From Pseudomonadota bacterium (GTDB lineage: Bacteria; Pseudomonadota; Gammaproteobacteria; Steroidobacterales; Steroidobacteraceae), in contig JAKBCG010000001.1 of the NCBI GenBank assembly GCA_021808035.1, forward strand, positions 1-47,722: a stretch of DNA of 47,722 bases, given 5' to 3'. The notes beneath the pieces are model-generated. The model had not been told where the DNA came from and ran no database searches. It saw nothing but the letters and a program-made list of their open reading frames with translations. Below are positions 45,843 through 47,722 of the stretch, piece after piece; position 1 is the stretch's first letter; every line of letters starts with the position of its first letter. Both the position numbers and the translations under genes were made by a program.

Positions 45843-46695
45843 TCGAGTACCGGAAGGTGCGCATCGCCATGTCGGCGCGGCGACCTCGACGCAATTCGAA
45901 CGCGTAGTACAGGAACCGGGCGTTCAGCGGCAGCACCGCGACCAGGTACACGAGCCCCGAGAGCCGCGTGAGGACCGGGAGCAAGGTGCACAGCACCAGC
46001 AGGACCGTGTACAGCACGATCTGCAGTCGCGTGAATTCGATGCCGTGGGTCACCGGCAGCATCGGGATCCCGACCTTCGCGTATTCGTCGCGCCGCGCGA
46101 TCGCGAGCGCCCAGAAATGTGGCGGCGTCCACGTGAAGATGATCAGGAACAGCGGCAACGCATGCGGATCGAGGTGGCCGGTCACCGCGGCCCAGCCGAG
46201 CAGCGGCGGCGCCGCGCCGGCGGCGCCGCCGATCACGATGTTCTGGGGCGTGGCGCGCTTCAGCCAGCGCGTGTAGACCAGCGCGTAGCCGATCAATGAA
46301 GCGAAGGTCAGCACCGCGGTCAACGGGTTCACGCCGAACCACAGCACCATCATCGAGACGATCGCGAGCGCGGTCGCGAATGAAAGCGCCTGCGATTCGC
46401 CGAGGCTGCCGGTCGGCAGCGGCCGGCCGCGCGTGCGCGACATCTGCTGGTCGATCCGGCGGTCCAGCACGTGGTTGAACGCTGCCGCGGATCCCGACGC
46501 CAGCGCGATCCCGAGGGTGCCGAGGAGCAGGGGTTCGAGCGGCACCATACCCGGCGACGCGAGCAACATCCCGACGACCGCGGTGAAAACGATCATCAGG
46601 CTGACCTTCGGCTTGGTCAGCTCCAGGAAATCGCGCCATCGGCCCACGCCGGCCGGGGCGGCTGCGACCACGGAATTCTCCGGAACGATCGGCAT
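45778..46695 (-). CDS. cyoE: protoheme IX farnesyltransferase
   Basis: Converts heme B to heme O, the first step toward heme A; UbiA-type prenyltransferase of 305 residues with about eight helices. The first aspartate-rich motif is FNHVLDRRIDQQMSRTRGRP (NxxxDxxxD), then YTRWLKRATPQNIVIGGAAG and the second acidic-type region IFTWTPPHFWALAIARRDEY, YAKVGIPMLPVTHG. It lies four bases after ctaA and could also be named ctaB. The two act in series to make heme A for an aa3-type oxidase likely encoded just to the right. Confidence 0.96.
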   Translation of the reverse strand: MPIVPENSVVAAAPAGVGRWRDFLELTKPKVSLMIVFTAVVGMLLASPGMVPLEPLLLGTLGIALASGSAAAFNHVLDRRIDQQMSRTRGRPLPTGSLGESQALSFATALAIVSMMVLWFGVNPLTAVLTFASLIGYALVYTRWLKRATPQNIVIGGAAGAAPPLLGWAAVTGHLDPHALPLFLIIFTWTPPHFWALAIARRDEYAKVGIPMLPVTHGIEFTRLQIVLYTVLLVLCTLLPVLTRLSGLVYLVAVLPLNARFLYYAFELRRGRRADMAMRTFRYSITYLMLLFAALILDHYFLIRV

Positions 46696-46699
46696 CGAG

Positions 46700-47680
46700 C
46701 TAGGTTACCACGGCGAGGACCGGCGACGGCCACAGCCGGCGCAGCACGGTCACCATCGACAGCAGCAGGAGCGCTGCCCCGGCGTTGTGCATCGTCGCGA
46801 GCGGCAGCGGAAAGCCGAAGTGCACCATCGACACGCCGATCGTGATCTGCAGCAGCACCGCGAAGATCAGGAAGGCGCCCGCGCGTCGCAGCCGCGGTCC
46901 GGCGGCCCGCCGCACCGTGAGGATCCCGAGCGTGACCAGCGCGACCCCGGTGATCACCGCGCCGAGTCGGTGGGTGACCTGGATCGCTATGCGAGCCGGA
47001 TTGGACAGGATCCCACCGTCGTAATCGATGTCGAGCCCGCGCCACAGCACGAAGGCGTCGCGGAAATCCATCTGCCGCGGCCACCACGAGGCCTGGCAGG
47101 TCGGCAGGTCGGGACAGGCCGCCGCCGCGTAGTTGGTGCTGGTCCAACCGCCGAGCGCGATCTGCAGCGCGAGGAGCACGAGGCACACGAGCGCGAATGC
47201 GCGCAGCGAGCGCTCGCGCGCGGTCGCGTCGCGCCGCTCCGGCTCCATCGACAGCCACCAGAGGATCGACAAGGTCGTCAGTCCGCCGAGCAGATGGCTG
47301 GTCACGATCAGCGGCTTCAACAGCATCGTGACGGTGAGCGCGCCGAGCGCGCCCTGGACGCAGACCATCACGAACAGCGCGACCGCCGCACCGAGCGGCT
47401 GCCCGCGGGTCTTGCGGTTCGCGACCGCCCACGACAGCAGCACCATGATCACGACCCCGAGCGTGGTCGCGAAGTACCGATGGATCATCTCGTGCAGGGC
47501 CTTGTGGAAGCCCCTTCCAGCCTCGGGGAACACGTGGCCGTAGCATCCCGGCCAGTCCGGGCAGCCGAGACCGGCGTCGGTCAGCCGCACCCAGGCACCG
47601 AGCACGACGACGATCGATGCGAGCAGTGCGCCGGCGAGCGCGATGCGCCGGAACCAGAGAACACGTCGTTGGGATTGCAT
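46700..47680 (-). CDS. ctaA: heme A synthase
   Basis: COX15/CtaA membrane enzyme that oxidises heme O to heme A, 326 residues with about eight helices. Seen: LGAWVRLTDAGLGCPDWPGC with the conserved cysteines, HEMIHRYFATTLGVVIMVLL, LGALTVTMLLKPLIVTSHLL, GGWTSTNYAAAACPDLPTCQ, and the C-terminal VTHRLGAVITGVALV and MVHFGFPLPLATMHNAGAAL supplying heme-binding histidines. The ATG at 47680 gives the full first helix. It is followed by cyoE in the same operon. Confidence 0.96.
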   Translation of the reverse strand: MQSQRRVLWFRRIALAGALLASIVVVLGAWVRLTDAGLGCPDWPGCYGHVFPEAGRGFHKALHEMIHRYFATTLGVVIMVLLSWAVANRKTRGQPLGAAVALFVMVCVQGALGALTVTMLLKPLIVTSHLLGGLTTLSILWWLSMEPERRDATARERSLRAFALVCLVLLALQIALGGWTSTNYAAAACPDLPTCQASWWPRQMDFRDAFVLWRGLDIDYDGGILSNPARIAIQVTHRLGAVITGVALVTLGILTVRRAAGPRLRRAGAFLIFAVLLQITIGVSMVHFGFPLPLATMHNAGAALLLLSMVTVLRRLWPSPVLAVVT

Positions 47681-47685
47681 GTCGT

Positions 47686-47722
47686 TCAGCCGATGGTCGA
47701 GAGTTGGAGGAGGCGCTGCAGG
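47686..47722 (-). CDS. C-terminal fragment of an upstream gene (5' part outside window)
   Basis: An open minus-strand frame enters from the right edge and ends in TGA at 47686-47688, five bases before ctaA. The last residues read LQRLLQLSTIG. In related organisms the gene at this place encodes a small cytochrome oxidase assembly membrane protein (near SURF1). Too short to identify. Confidence 0.4.
   Translation of the reverse strand, partial: LQRLLQLSTIG

Overview
The window is strongly GC-rich, densely coding chromosomal DNA, most likely from a gammaproteobacterium of the Xanthomonadales/Nevskiales/Steroidobacter type. Evidence: a GyrB with the long insert in its TOPRIM region known from Gammaproteobacteria, the rhodanese-grxC-secB-gpsA block, EnvC next to a C-terminal protease, TrmL, TatABC, NtrB/NtrC beside glnA, and three large TonB-dependent receptors. 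The taxon is inferred; no rRNA is present. The left edge (gyrB, then plsC and glyS-glyQ) resembles the gene order near the replication origin in Pseudomonas and relatives, so the window probably starts a few kb from dnaA.

Layout. 1-8 kb: C-terminal part of gyrB; a translationally coupled pair (TIGR04076-like protein and aldo/keto reductase); a TonB-dependent receptor followed at once by an MFS transporter; a shortened isoprenylcysteine methyltransferase-like gene; plsC. 8-16 kb: glyS-glyQ, then a divergent glnA with a sigma-54-type promoter, a strong hairpin, a DUF4124 gene and glnL-glnG (ntrB-ntrC). 16-25.6 kb: trmL; gpsA, secB, grxC and a rhodanese gene; divergent envC, ctpA, a GADEF-type GGDEF gene ending in a tRNA-Gly-like 3' block, and a pbpG-like endopeptidase; then a TonB-dependent receptor (minus strand) preceded by a clear TPP riboswitch. 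25.8-30.1 kb: small membrane and stress-type genes (MAPEG, SRPBCC, holin-like, EamA), tatABC and dtd. 30.1-36.9 kb: 3-hydroxybutyrate dehydrogenase, type-B carboxylesterase and a third TonB-dependent receptor in one minus-strand unit, a divergent TetR regulator, and an alpha/beta hydrolase. 36.9-47.7 kb: trkA-trkH, uvrD, an AI-2E family exporter, a two-subunit molybdenum hydroxylase (IorA/IorB type), cyoE/ctaB, ctaA and the tail of one more gene.

How the genes work together. Housekeeping modules (nitrogen assimilation, redox and secretion, cell-wall splitting, potassium uptake, heme A synthesis) are interleaved with nutrient-scavenging modules built around TonB-dependent receptors. Two of these carry visible regulation. 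The receptor at 23.5-25.6 kb has a TPP aptamer whose closing helix ends directly before the start codon and contains the ribosome binding site, which points to thiamin or a thiamin-related ligand. The receptor at 32.5-34.7 kb shares a divergent promoter region with a TetR gene; two related palindromes lie on the two predicted promoters, and the genes downstream encode an esterase and a 3-hydroxybutyrate dehydrogenase. The best candidate for an undescribed system is this TetR-receptor-esterase-dehydrogenase unit, possibly an uptake and degradation route for a hydroxyalkanoate ester. That reading is an inference from gene content.

I saw no CRISPR array, insertion sequence, rRNA or complete tRNA gene.
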